Source: Candidatus Gastranaerophilales bacterium (GTDB lineage: Bacteria > Cyanobacteriota > Vampirovibrionia > Gastranaerophilales > Gastranaerophilaceae). From it: a stretch of DNA of 35,897 bases. Positions 15,408-23,760 of this stretch are shown one piece after another (the stretch's first letter is position 1; each line of letters opens with the position of its first letter). The notes beneath the pieces are model-generated. The model was not told where the DNA came from, searched no databases, and saw only the letters and a list, made by a program, of their open reading frames with translations. A program made the translations under genes and the position numbers. Where the stretch lies: assembly GCA_017467305.1 (NCBI GenBank), contig JAFTSM010000012.1:1-35897 (forward strand). Reading direction: 5' to 3'.

Positions 15408-16664
15408 TTATACGTCTGGTAAATCACCTTTAACATCAGCTGTTTCTGTTGTTTCTAATCCAAATTCTTTACAAAGAGATTTTATTGCATCGTTAGCATT
15501 TTTCTTTTCAACAAGACAACTAATTTTGATTTCACTAGTAGATATCATTTTAATGTTTATATTCTTTTCTGCTAAAGAACGGAACATGTCAGCAGCAATA
15601 CCAGGACGGTCAACCATACCAGCACCAACGATTGAAACTTTAGCTATATCATCATCTGTTAAAATTTCAGCAGCTTGTATAGTTTCTTTTTCGGATTTTA
15701 AAATGTTCATTGCATCTTCTAAATCATCAGCAGCGATAGTAAACGCAATAGAGTTTGTTCCATTATTTGCTAATGATTGGATAATCATATCAACGCTTAT
15801 ATTATTTTTTGCTAATGCACCAAACAATTTAGCAGCAGTACCAGGAATATCTGGAAGGTTTGATAGTAAAATTCTAACTTGTGAAGAATCAGCAGCAACG
15901 CCTGCGACTGGTTTATATATTTCCATGTTTTCAACTCCTATAATTAAAGTACCCATATTTTCTAATTTGAATGAACTTCTAACACGCAATGGAACGCTAA
16001 ATTGTTTTGCTGTTTCAACAGCACGTGGATGAAGAACATTTGCACCTAGACTTGCTAGTTCTAACATTTCTTCGTATGAAATAATATCTGTTCTTTGAAT
16101 GTTTGGAACAATTCTTGGATCTGTTGCATAAACACCTTCAACGTCTGTATAAATATCACATCTATCAGCTTTTAAAGCAGCAGCAATAGCAACTGCTGAC
16201 GTATCTGAACCGCCACGACCAAGTGTTGTAATTTCTCCATCTGGTGTAACGCCTTGAAAACCAGCAACTACGATAATATTCCCGTCTTTTAATTTTTGTT
16301 GTAGTTTTTCTGTTTTTATATCAACAATTCTTGCCTTAGAGTGAATACATTCAGTAACAATACCTACTTGTTGACCGTTCATACTAATTGCTTTGTGTCC
16401 TTGTGATTGAATAGCCATAGCTAATAAAGCAATAGAAACTTGTTCACCAGTAGATAATAACATATCCATTTCTCTGGAGTTTGGTGTATTTGTTACTTCT
16501 TTTGCTAGTTTGATTAAATGGTCTGTAGTGTGTCCCATTGCTGATACTACAACTACTACGTCATTACCATTTAACTTTTCTCTGATAACGGCTTTTGCAA
16601 CGTTATGGATTTTTTGTGGATCGGCTACAGATGTGCCCCCAAATTTTTGTACAATGATTCCCAC
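15408..16664 (-). CDS. lysC: aspartate kinase
   Basis: This 418-aa protein phosphorylates aspartate, the first step to lysine, threonine and methionine and to diaminopimelate for the cell wall. It starts with the kinase signature VQKFGGTSV (Lys7), has FQGVTPDGEITTLGRGGSDTSA (read as two parts around 135-156) for nucleotide and substrate binding, and carries two ACT domains in the C-terminal third (about 265-335 and 345-405), usual for feedback control by lysine and/or threonine. Length is normal for the monofunctional type. The start is GTG with AAAGGA, which also forms the last codons of the upstream TPR gene only 4 bp away. It is third in a kdsC-TPR-lysC operon. Confidence 0.96.
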   Translation of the reverse strand: MGIIVQKFGGTSVADPQKIHNVAKAVIREKLNGNDVVVVVSAMGHTTDHLIKLAKEVTNTPNSREMDMLLSTGEQVSIALLAMAIQSQGHKAISMNGQQVGIVTECIHSKARIVDIKTEKLQQKLKDGNIIVVAGFQGVTPDGEITTLGRGGSDTSAVAIAAALKADRCDIYTDVEGVYATDPRIVPNIQRTDIISYEEMLELASLGANVLHPRAVETAKQFSVPLRVRSSFKLENMGTLIIGVENMEIYKPVAGVAADSSQVRILLSNLPDIPGTAAKLFGALAKNNISVDMIIQSLANNGTNSIAFTIAADDLEDAMNILKSEKETIQAAEILTDDDIAKVSIVGAGMVDRPGIAADMFRSLAEKNINIKMISTSEIKISCLVEKKNANDAIKSLCKEFGLETTETADVKGDLPDV

Positions 16665-16668
16665 TTTG

Positions 16669-18375
16669 TTATCCTTTATTAATGTTCAGTGCTTTTTCAA
16701 TATATTCGCTTATTTCATTTTTGTCAAAAGTATTGTTGTTTGTTGTATTAACTTTTTCCAAATATAAATTTAGCATGTTTTCATTATAGTTTGTAGGGTT
16801 TTCTTCTACAAGTATTTTATATGCAAGATACGATAAATATACTACTATTCTTGATGTTTTTTCTTCTTCTTCCATTGGAAGTAGTATGTTTAGGGCTTCT
16901 TGAGGTTTCTTAATATTTATTAAAGCATTTGCTTTTATTAATTTTGCTTCTTTATTCTCTTTGTTTTTTTCTAACAATAAATCGGCTTTTTCAATTGCAT
17001 CACTACATATTCCGGCTTTTAAATCAGTTAGTGCATATATTGTAATAACTTTTTCTGAATTTCTGTTTATTTGGTAAGCATTTCTTATTTTTCTTAGTGC
17101 TTCTTTTACATTATTCATATCAAGGAGACATACAGTATAGTTTATAAGTGCCTCAATATGATTTGGATAATATTCAATTGTTTTTTCGTAGTATTCTATA
17201 CCTTTTTTAAATCTGTTTGTTTTGTAGTAACAGTTTGCTATGTAAAAGTACAAATATGCTTTTTCTGTTGATAATTCAATTGATTTGAAAAAAGTTTGAA
17301 TTGCTAATTGATAATCTTTTCTTTCATAATAAATTATCCCTAAATCAGCTGTTGCAGAGGGGTTCATAGGGTCTGCTTGAAGTGCTAGATTGTACAATTC
17401 TTCAGCTTTTTCAAAATTTCCTTCTTTATAATAGCAAGAACCAAGCCTATATAACGCATTAGAATCATTTTCTTTTTTATCGAGTGCTTTTAGAATTTGC
17501 TCTTTTGCTTCTTCTATTTTATTAATTCTTAAAAGAGAAATTCCCCAAGAAAGGAAAAATTCAAAATCATCTATGCCTGCTTCAAATCCTTTATTATAAA
17601 TTGCAAGAACCTCATCATTTTTGTTCATATTAATGTAGTTTTGAGCTAGTAATATATATATAGAAGGATTTTTATTGTCTTCATTTAAAGCCCTTTGGGC
17701 ATATTCTAGAACAGCTAAGTAGTTTTTCTCTTTCTTGTAGCAAAGTGCTATGTAATAATTCAAATTCTTATAGTTTGGATTTAATTCTTCAAGTTGTTTA
17801 AACTCATTAAATGCTTCTTGTATTTTTTCTGTTTCAAACAACATTACACCTAGTATAAACAATGTGTGGGTATTTACTGGGTTTAAGAATTTTGATTTTT
17901 TTAGCATTTCTATTGCTTTTGGTTTCTTTTGCATTTTTGCATATAGAATACCGTAATTTAAGTAAGTTTCTGCATCAGAAGGTGCTATTTTTAAAGATTT
18001 CTTTAGTGAATCTTCTGCTAATTCAAAACGCTCTTCAGCAACATAAATACTACTTAAAATAGAATAAGCATAAGCATTTTGAGAGTCTCTTTTTATTGCT
18101 TCAAGTAAAACTTTTTCAGCTTTTTCATATTCTTTTAATTTAGCATATATAATACCCAAGCTAATACAAGGCTTAGGGCTTTGGTTCGACATCATTATTG
18201 CTGTTTCCAGTTTTTCGATTGCCTTATCATAATCTTTTAAATTTGCAAAATGCATGCCCCAATTTGTATAGGCAATAGAAGGTATTTCAATATTATTTGA
18301 ATTTCTAAGATATTGATTTGTATATTCATCGAATTGAAGAATTTTTTTATAAATTTGTAATAAGAATTTTTTCAT
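16669..18375 (-). CDS. tetratricopeptide repeat protein
   Basis: This 568-aa protein is built almost wholly of TPR units of about 34 residues (for example AYTNWGMHFANLKDYDKAIE and ATADLGIIYYERKDYQLAIQ), roughly 13-14 in number. It has a short basic N-terminus (MKKFLLQIYKKI) that is not a clear signal peptide, so a cytosolic scaffold is likely. The ATG at 18375 overlaps the kdsC stop (ATGA); a TTG three codons upstream is the alternative start. It lies between kdsC and lysC and may be an assembly factor for an envelope process, but nothing in the sequence names a partner. Confidence 0.88.
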   Translation of the reverse strand: MKKFLLQIYKKILQFDEYTNQYLRNSNNIEIPSIAYTNWGMHFANLKDYDKAIEKLETAIMMSNQSPKPCISLGIIYAKLKEYEKAEKVLLEAIKRDSQNAYAYSILSSIYVAEERFELAEDSLKKSLKIAPSDAETYLNYGILYAKMQKKPKAIEMLKKSKFLNPVNTHTLFILGVMLFETEKIQEAFNEFKQLEELNPNYKNLNYYIALCYKKEKNYLAVLEYAQRALNEDNKNPSIYILLAQNYINMNKNDEVLAIYNKGFEAGIDDFEFFLSWGISLLRINKIEEAKEQILKALDKKENDSNALYRLGSCYYKEGNFEKAEELYNLALQADPMNPSATADLGIIYYERKDYQLAIQTFFKSIELSTEKAYLYFYIANCYYKTNRFKKGIEYYEKTIEYYPNHIEALINYTVCLLDMNNVKEALRKIRNAYQINRNSEKVITIYALTDLKAGICSDAIEKADLLLEKNKENKEAKLIKANALINIKKPQEALNILLPMEEEEKTSRIVVYLSYLAYKILVEENPTNYNENMLNLYLEKVNTTNNNTFDKNEISEYIEKALNINKG

Positions 18376-18854
18376 AGGATGCAATCCATAATCTCTCTAA
18401 AAGCTCCATACCCACCATTTTTTGTTGAGACGTATATATTTTCCACTTCTTTGACTGATATATGTGCATCTTGTACAGTTGCGGGATATGCTACTGTTTT
18501 TAAACATTCAATATCATTTATATCGTCACCAATATATATAATATTCTGTGGAAATAAATTGTACTTTTCCATTAATGATTTTAAAACATTAATTTTTTTT
18601 CTTTCATTTTGAAATGTATCTATCATCGGAAATTTTGACTTCATAATATCAATTGCAGCGGAAGTTTCGCCAGAAATAATTGCAAATTTGATATCTTGCT
18701 TAATTATATTAGCAATTGCCATGATATCTTTGTAATCAACATTTTTAGACGTAGTCCCGTCTGAATAAACTGTTAATTTACCGTCTGTAAACACTCCGTC
18801 AAAATCACTTACGACCATTTTTATTTGTTCTTTTGGAAAAATTTTTTTATACAT
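18372..18854 (-). CDS. kdsC: KdsC-type HAD phosphatase
   Basis: This 160-aa cap-less HAD hydrolase matches 3-deoxy-D-manno-octulosonate 8-phosphate phosphatase, which frees Kdo for the inner core of lipopolysaccharide. The nucleophile motif is VVSDFDGVFTDG (Asp17, Asp19), the SGE motif is at 61-63, the GDDIND metal motif is at 109-114, and the C-terminal GGYGAFRE (147-154) is the KdsC tail that closes the neighbouring active site in the tetramer. Related enzymes act on sialic or other nonulosonic acid phosphates, so the substrate is not certain. The stop overlaps the next gene. No strong ribosome site is visible before the ATG. Confidence 0.85.
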   Translation of the reverse strand: MYKKIFPKEQIKMVVSDFDGVFTDGKLTVYSDGTTSKNVDYKDIMAIANIIKQDIKFAIISGETSAAIDIMKSKFPMIDTFQNERKKINVLKSLMEKYNLFPQNIIYIGDDINDIECLKTVAYPATVQDAHISVKEVENIYVSTKNGGYGAFREIMDCIL

Positions 18855-18949
18855 AATAATATATCTACTTATTTAAAAACCTTTGAAAATTATATCATAG
18901 TAAGATTTTTATTTCTTTAAGTAAAGTTACAAAAATATAAAAAAACCAC

Positions 18950-18979
18950 TTGATTAATTGTTATGCTTATGTTTTTATA
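18950..18979 (+). promoter_or_regulatory. candidate promoter of the rpsP leader
   Basis: TTGATT (18950-18955) is followed after 18 bases by TTTATA (18974-18979). Transcription would start near 18986, at the left edge of the structured leader. The -10 match is only moderate; the same TTGATT -35 occurs at rpaB and at the 21658 TPR gene. Confidence 0.4.
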
Positions 18980-18980
18980 A

Positions 18981-19103
18981 GAGAGAACTGGAGGTCATCC
19001 TCTTTTAAGACTAAAGGTTCAACGGCTGCAAGGGGCAGTGGAAGGGATAAAAGGCTGAACTTTAATATATAAGTAAGTGTCTCTAAAACTTTATCATTAC
19101 CCC
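18981..19103 (+). ncRNA. structured leader RNA upstream of rpsP
   Basis: The stretch has unusually high G content for this genome and several compatible helices. AGAGA (18982-18986) pairs with TCTCT (19080-19084) to close the whole. GAGG-tcat-CCTC (18991-19002) makes a short hairpin. AAA-G-GTTCA (19013-19021) pairs with TGAACTTT (19056-19063) around an inner CTGC-aaggg-GCAG hairpin (19026-19038). GGGG at 19032-19035 could pair with CCCC at 19100-19103 as a pseudoknot. It lies 47 bases before rpsP and no ORF crosses it. It does not match SRP RNA, 6S, tmRNA, RNase P or the riboswitch cores I know. It may be a cis-acting leader for the S16 gene or a separate small RNA. Confidence 0.48.
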
Positions 19104-19150
19104 ATAAAAAAGAAGATAGCAGTAATAAACAAAAACGGAGAGTAAACCAA

Positions 19151-19492
19151 ATGGTTAAAATTAGATTAAAAAGATTAGGATATAAAAAGAACCCAGTATA
19201 CAGAATAGTAGTTTTAAACTCTACAACAAAGAGACAAGCTGCTCCTATTCAACAACTTGGTTTCTATAATCCTAAAACTAAAGAAATGAAATTAGATAAA
19301 GCTTCTGCTTTAGATTGGATTTCTAAAGGTGCACAACCAACTCAAACAGTTCAATATTTAATAAACAACTGTAAAGAAGATGGCACTTTAAACTATGTTA
19401 AAAAAGAAACAGAAAAACTTTCTAAAAAAGCACAAGCTAAATTAAAAGCTGAGCAAGAAGCTGCTGCAGCTGCTGCTTCAGAAGAAGCATAA
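19151..19492 (+). CDS. rpsP: 30S ribosomal protein S16
   Basis: This 113-aa protein begins MVKIRLKRLGYKKNPVYRIV, the universal S16 start, followed by RQAAPIQQLGFYNPKTK (about 29-45) and LDWISKGAQPTQTV (about 56-69). S16 is an early-binding protein that helps fold the 16S rRNA 5' domain. The C-terminal Lys/Ala/Glu-rich extension (about 85-113) is common in longer S16 proteins. A GGAG ribosome site lies upstream of ATG. The gene has a structured leader and its own terminator, so it looks monocistronic here rather than joined to ffh, rimM or trmD. Confidence 0.97.
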   Translation: MVKIRLKRLGYKKNPVYRIVVLNSTTKRQAAPIQQLGFYNPKTKEMKLDKASALDWISKGAQPTQTVQYLINNCKEDGTLNYVKKETEKLSKKAQAKLKAEQEAAAAAASEEA

Positions 19493-19526
19493 TAAAATTT
19501 TTTACAGGGAAAGAGAACACTTATTT

Positions 19527-19554
19527 ACCGCTTTAACAAAAGCGGTTTTTTTTA
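19527..19554 (+). terminator. intrinsic terminator after rpsP
   Basis: ACCGCTTT-aaca-AAAGCGGT (19527-19546) is an 8-bp perfect stem followed by a run of Ts. It ends only about 16 bases before the mntP ATG, so mntP must start from its own promoter in the gap. Confidence 0.9.
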
Positions 19555-19563
19555 TGTTATAAA
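19555..19563 (+). promoter_or_regulatory. extended -10 box of mntP, leaderless geometry
   Basis: TGT-TATAAA is an extended -10 element; the last base of TATAAA (19563) is six bases from the ATG at 19570. Transcription would begin at or within a base or two of the start codon, giving a leaderless mRNA. No ribosome site precedes the ATG. Confidence 0.5.
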
Positions 19564-19569
19564 ATATTT

Positions 19570-20112
19570 ATGAGTATTTGTGAAATTGTAATTTTATCAG
19601 TAGCTTTAGCATTAGATGCTTTAATTGTTAGTTTCTCTTATGGTTTGATTATCAATGCAAATCGTACTCGTAATGCGTTACTTTTAGGTAGTGCATTTGG
19701 CTTTTTTCAGTTTTTAATGCCGGTTTTGGGGTGGTTTTTTACAGGGAGTGTTTATTCATATTTAGAACGTTTTTCAAAATGGATAGTATTTGCAGTATTT
19801 TTTGCTTTGGGTTGTAAGTTTTTAAAAGAAGCTTTTGAAAAGAAAGAAGAAGTAAAAATTTGTTGTATTGGGTTAATGTGTGTATTGGGTCTTGCAATTG
19901 CAACAAGTATTGATGCTTTTGGTGCGGGTGTTTCTATTAGATTATTAAATGTAAATATTTTTATACCAGCATTGATGATTGGTGCAATTACATTTATTTT
20001 ATCGGTATTAGGATTTGCGATTGCTAATTCTTTAAAAAAATTTCCAGCTAAATATATTGAAATTGGTGGGGGATTACTTCTCTTCTATTTGGCTATAAAA
20101 GCTTTGTTTTGA
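19570..20112 (+). CDS. mntP: manganese efflux pump MntP
   Basis: This 180-aa membrane protein has six predicted helices in two related halves and matches the MntP (YebN) family, which exports Mn(II) from the cytoplasm. The conserved acidic residues in helices are visible as LALDALIVSFSYG (Asp16) and IATSIDAFGAGVS (Asp115). The length fits the family (about 185-190 aa). No Mn riboswitch core is recognisable, since the rpsP terminator leaves only 15 bases upstream. The start at ATG 19570 lacks a ribosome site and suits leaderless translation. It follows rpsP but is separated by a terminator. Confidence 0.9.
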   Translation: MSICEIVILSVALALDALIVSFSYGLIINANRTRNALLLGSAFGFFQFLMPVLGWFFTGSVYSYLERFSKWIVFAVFFALGCKFLKEAFEKKEEVKICCIGLMCVLGLAIATSIDAFGAGVSIRLLNVNIFIPALMIGAITFILSVLGFAIANSLKKFPAKYIEIGGGLLLFYLAIKALF

Positions 20113-20177
20113 TGTTATTAAATTAACTAAAAATTGTGGTATTGATATTCTCAGTTGGTCTGTTTTTAGCAGGAAAA

Positions 20178-20846
20178 TTAATCACGAATAATTTTAACTG
20201 AGGTTCTTGATTGAATATTGGGTGGTATGTAAAAATTCCTTACAACTCTATTTTGTGGATGTATATGTTGTGGCATGTATGAATGAGTGTATTCTCTATT
20301 AATATTATTAGACATCCAATGTCTGTTGTGTATTGGGTGGTTAAAATGATTATTATGATGTGAATTATGGTATGGGCAATAATTATTTTGAGTATCTAAA
20401 AAATTATTAAATACCCTATTTCCCCAATTTGATAAATTATTATTTCCATATGAGTCATAATAAGAACCATTATTATAAGTAGTACTAGATAATGAAGGGG
20501 TAAATCCTGTCATTGTACCAATATCACCTATATTATCAAAGAATTTTCGAATAGCGCTTTTTTTCTTTATTGAAGAACTAGGGTAATATGGTTTTTGAAT
20601 TGCTGTGGTTCTTGAATTATTAGAAATTCTATACAACAAATCTAATCTTTCATCAATACTTCCCTTTTGTTCCATTCCTAAAAAATCTGTTTCTAATTTA
20701 CTTAGTCTCTGAGCTAAACTTTCATTTTGAAATGTAGCACCATATTTTTGATATTCTAATTCACTTAAAATCTCTTCAGAATAACAGAACCCAATTAATT
20801 GAATACAAAAATAAAATAATCCTAAATACAAAAATTTTATAAACAT
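20178..20846 (-). CDS. secreted Asn/His-rich protein with LE-x-RL segment
   Basis: This 222-aa protein has an N-terminal signal peptide (FIKFLYLGLFYFCIQLIGFCYS). The next part, LEYQKYGATFQNESLAQRL and SKLETDFLG (about 30-57), with SIDERLDLLYRIS following, resembles the LE-x4-G-x8-RL-x2-LE units found in exported proteins of Melainabacteria and Cyanobacteria. The C-terminal half is low complexity, rich in Asn, His, Tyr and Ser, and could bind metal or lie at the surface. The ATG at 20846 is chosen because AGGAGA lies 7 bases upstream. A perfect 14-base palindrome (CTAAATATATTTAG, 20858-20871) overlaps the leader. Function unknown. Confidence 0.72.
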   Translation of the reverse strand: MFIKFLYLGLFYFCIQLIGFCYSEEILSELEYQKYGATFQNESLAQRLSKLETDFLGMEQKGSIDERLDLLYRISNNSRTTAIQKPYYPSSSIKKKSAIRKFFDNIGDIGTMTGFTPSLSSTTYNNGSYYDSYGNNNLSNWGNRVFNNFLDTQNNYCPYHNSHHNNHFNHPIHNRHWMSNNINREYTHSYMPQHIHPQNRVVRNFYIPPNIQSRTSVKIIRD

Positions 20847-20921
20847 CAACTGTTCTCCTAAATATATTTAGAAAGAAATTTAGAATATTTATAATCACCA
20901 ACAAGATATATTAAAGAATAA

Positions 20922-21536
20922 TTAATCTAAGTTCTTTAAAATAAAAAGAGTTTCATTAACATTCACCAATAATTTTTCTAATTTTTCATCCAAATTCTCT
21001 TTAGTATAAATATTATTTGATGAAGTATATGGTAAATATTTTTGAGCTGCTAAACCTTGTGTTCTGAAAGTAGCAACTTCTCTTGCTTCATTTGAAACTA
21101 CTTGCAATCTATTGTAAGAAAGATAATTTCCTTCTGGTTTATCCTTATACTCAACTTTTATATATTCAACATTATCAATTAAATTACTAACTATAGCGTT
21201 AAAAACTTGTATGCTCTGCTCATTATTTATACATTTACGTAATTTTTCTAAAATGATAATTACGGAATTGACATCTTTTAAATACTTAGTTGTTTTATCT
21301 TTTTTTACAATAATATCAACATAAGTATCATTTTCTCTAGGAATTGGTTTTAAACTTTGAGCATTTTCATTATCTAGTTGTTCAACAGAATATGGGGCAG
21401 ACGCTCGTTCACTCTTATCTTGTTTCTTCATATAAGAAAATTCTGCTTCAATATCTGGAAGCGTTCCAACATATCCAGCCCCAGTTGTTGTTATTACTAT
21501 CATCAATAAAGCAATTATAGTTAAGCTCTTCTTCAT
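20922..21536 (-). CDS. exported protein of unknown function
   Basis: This 204-aa protein has a classic signal peptide (MKKSLTIIALLMIVITTTGA with a small-residue end near 20-23). The mature part is acidic and mostly helical, with VIIILEKLRKCINNEQSIQVF (about 92-112, read as two parts) and a C-terminal helix pair. No enzyme or binding motif is recognised. A TATAAT box ends six bases before ATG, so the mRNA may be leaderless. It lies upstream of the gene ending at 20178 with a 75-bp gap, so the two secreted proteins may be expressed together. Confidence 0.7.
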   Translation of the reverse strand: MKKSLTIIALLMIVITTTGAGYVGTLPDIEAEFSYMKKQDKSERASAPYSVEQLDNENAQSLKPIPRENDTYVDIIVKKDKTTKYLKDVNSVIIILEKLRKCINNEQSIQVFNAIVSNLIDNVEYIKVEYKDKPEGNYLSYNRLQVVSNEAREVATFRTQGLAAQKYLPYTSSNNIYTKENLDEKLEKLLVNVNETLFILKNLD

Positions 21537-21542
21537 AATTTA

Positions 21543-21548
21543 ATTATA
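21543..21548 (-). promoter_or_regulatory. -10 box of the exported-protein gene, leaderless geometry
   Basis: On the minus strand TATAAT is followed by exactly six bases (TAAATT) and then ATGAAGAAG. TTCACT lies 16 bases upstream as a possible -35. The start of transcription would coincide with the start codon. Confidence 0.5.
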
Positions 21549-21600
21549 CTTATATTTTTAACAAAGTGAATAGAAAGAAGTAAATCTTTAGCAACATAAA

Positions 21601-21629
21601 TTGATTTTTTGCCGATTAAATAAGATAAT
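21601..21629 (+). promoter_or_regulatory. promoter of the TPR/YkgJ operon
   Basis: TTGATT (21601-21606), a 17-base spacer and GATAAT (21624-21629) form a good promoter. RNA would start near 21636, just before the ribosome site GGGAGG (21644-21649). This makes the in-frame TTG at 21601 part of the -35 box rather than a start codon. Confidence 0.6.
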
Positions 21630-21657
21630 TAATTATATCAAGAGGGAGGATAGTGCC

Positions 21658-23760
21658 ATTAATATTAAGTCTATTTTAACCGGAATGATAATAACAGCGA
21701 GTTTAACATCTTCTGTTTTTGCTATGACACCAGAAGCAAACAGATTTTATCACAAAGCTTGTTCTCTATCAGATAAACAACAATATACAGAAGCTGTGGA
21801 CTATCTAAATAAAGCCATTCAGCTTTCACCAGAAGATGCTCTTTTGTATACAAAATTAGCAGGAACATATTCTGAACTAGGGAAGTGGGAAGAAGCTATT
21901 GAAGCATATAAAAAAGCAGTTAAATTAAGACCTAATGACGCATTTATTTATATAAGTCTTGGTAATATTTATGAGCAAATGCAAAACTACAAAGAAGCTT
22001 TTGCGGCGTATAACCAAGCTATTAAAATATTCCCAGAATACAAATATAACTATTTAAATCTTGCAAGCGTTAAAACACATTTAAATGAAGATGAAGAAGC
22101 TATAAAATACTATCAAATGTTTCTTTCATATTATCCAGATGCACTTGATGCAAGAGAAAATATGGCTTCTATATATTTAAGAATGAATAAACCTCAAGCA
22201 GCTGTTGAAATATACAATGATATTTATTTAAAAGACCCAAGTACATTCAAAGATTATTCAAATTATGGTTTAGCATTGTATAGAATTTCTGATTTTGAAA
22301 ATGCTCAAAATATTTTATTAAAAGCAATTGAAAAAGATTCAAATGATTATGTTGCAAGGGCAAATTTAGCATATGTTTATCTTGCACAATCAAAAACTGA
22401 TATGGCAATGGAAGAGTTTAAAAAAGTTACTGATTTAAATCCAGAAATGACTGCTATTAGATTTGACTATGCAAACTTATTAGCTGATAAACAACAATTT
22501 GATGAAGCTCTTATTCAATATGAAGAATACCTTAAATCAAATAAAGATAACCCTATTGCATATTTAAATGCCGGAATTATCTGTGCAAAAAAAGGTGATT
22601 ATGAAAACGCAATTAAAACTTTAGAAGCTGGTAAAATTGCTGCACCTAAAGATGTTGAAATTCAAAAGGAACTTGCAAAGGTTTATCACTTAAATAAACA
22701 ATATGAAGAGGCTATAAAAGTATATGATTCACTGATTGCAATGAATCCAGAAAACTTCGATTTGATGTTAAACAAGGGGATTGCTCTTCACGCTCAAAAA
22801 AATTATTCAGAAGCAATTAGTTTATATAAAAATGTTCTGTTAAAAGATAAAGAGAATAAACTAGCTAAAGAATATATTTTAAAAGCATATCTTGCACAAG
22901 GTGATGCTCAATACAATGAAGCAAACTATAGAAAAGCTATTAATAGCTATGAATCAGCACTTAATTATAATTCAGAAGACCCTATGCTTTACCTAAATAT
23001 TGCAAATGCGTATGAAAAATTAGGTTCTAAATCAAAAGTAATAGAATATTATGAAAAGGCAATGGCAATTGCACCGGATAATAGTGAAGTTTTATCTTCT
23101 TATGCAAAAACGTTAACAAAATACGATAAGACAGAAGATGCAAAGTTAGTGTATGAAAAAGCACTAGAAACAAATGAAACTTCTGCGGATGAAAAATATG
23201 AATATTTTATTGATATTGCAGATAATTACTATAAAAATAAAAACTATATGATGGCTCTTGCTGAATATAAAAAAGCTCTTGAAGTTAAACCAAAAGATGA
23301 AATTGTTAATATCAAAATAGGAAATACCTATAAGGGACTCTCTAATTTAACGATGGCAATAGAATACTATAATAAAGCAGTTGAAATAAATGAAGAAAAT
23401 CCAGATGCTTATTTTAATAGAGGTCTTTGCCTTGCTGAATTAAACGACCTAGAAAAAGCGAAACAAGACTTTTTAAAAGTAACTGAACTTAGATTAGACT
23501 ACGCATATGCATATTATGCGCTTGGTCTTTCTTTTGAAAAGGAAAATAATTTGGTTGATGCAATCAAAAATTATGAACTATTTACTAATTATTCAGAAGA
23601 TAAAAATCTAAGAAATAATATTCAAAACAAAATTAACAACCTAAAGAAAAAACTTCCTCAAGAAGAAAAAAAAGTGGAAGAACCTAAGGTTGAAGAAACA
23701 GTAAAAGAAGAGATAAAATCTTCAAACACAGAAAATAAAGAAGTACCTATACTAGAATGA
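21658..23760 (+). CDS. secreted TPR protein, probable AUU start
   Basis: This 700-aa protein has a signal peptide (NIKSILTGMIITASLTSSVFA) followed by about 17-18 TPR units covering nearly the whole chain (for example AFIYISLGNIYEQMQNYKEA). The C-terminus is a Lys/Glu tail. The only in-frame codon with correct spacing (8 bases) from the strong site GGGAGG is ATT at 21658; no ATG, GTG or TTG fits. The TTG at 21601 lies in the promoter, and the ATG at 21685 would cut the signal peptide's basic part. AUU initiation is therefore inferred. The stop overlaps the next gene (ATGA). It probably scaffolds an envelope or periplasmic complex. Confidence 0.83.
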   Translation: MNIKSILTGMIITASLTSSVFAMTPEANRFYHKACSLSDKQQYTEAVDYLNKAIQLSPEDALLYTKLAGTYSELGKWEEAIEAYKKAVKLRPNDAFIYISLGNIYEQMQNYKEAFAAYNQAIKIFPEYKYNYLNLASVKTHLNEDEEAIKYYQMFLSYYPDALDARENMASIYLRMNKPQAAVEIYNDIYLKDPSTFKDYSNYGLALYRISDFENAQNILLKAIEKDSNDYVARANLAYVYLAQSKTDMAMEEFKKVTDLNPEMTAIRFDYANLLADKQQFDEALIQYEEYLKSNKDNPIAYLNAGIICAKKGDYENAIKTLEAGKIAAPKDVEIQKELAKVYHLNKQYEEAIKVYDSLIAMNPENFDLMLNKGIALHAQKNYSEAISLYKNVLLKDKENKLAKEYILKAYLAQGDAQYNEANYRKAINSYESALNYNSEDPMLYLNIANAYEKLGSKSKVIEYYEKAMAIAPDNSEVLSSYAKTLTKYDKTEDAKLVYEKALETNETSADEKYEYFIDIADNYYKNKNYMMALAEYKKALEVKPKDEIVNIKIGNTYKGLSNLTMAIEYYNKAVEINEENPDAYFNRGLCLAELNDLEKAKQDFLKVTELRLDYAYAYYALGLSFEKENNLVDAIKNYELFTNYSEDKNLRNNIQNKINNLKKKLPQEEKKVEEPKVEETVKEEIKSSNTENKEVPILE

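Noticed and set aside
15376-16032. 218-aa plus-strand ORF opposite lysC
   Set aside because: It is antisense to a clearly real aspartate kinase and its composition mirrors the complementary codons.
18981-19103. SRP RNA, glycine or manganese riboswitch as identity of the rpsP leader
   Set aside because: The conserved cores of these RNAs are missing.
21601-21657. TTG at 21601 as the start of the secreted TPR protein
   Set aside because: It lies in the -35 box of a good promoter, has no ribosome site, and would put 19 odd residues before the signal peptide.
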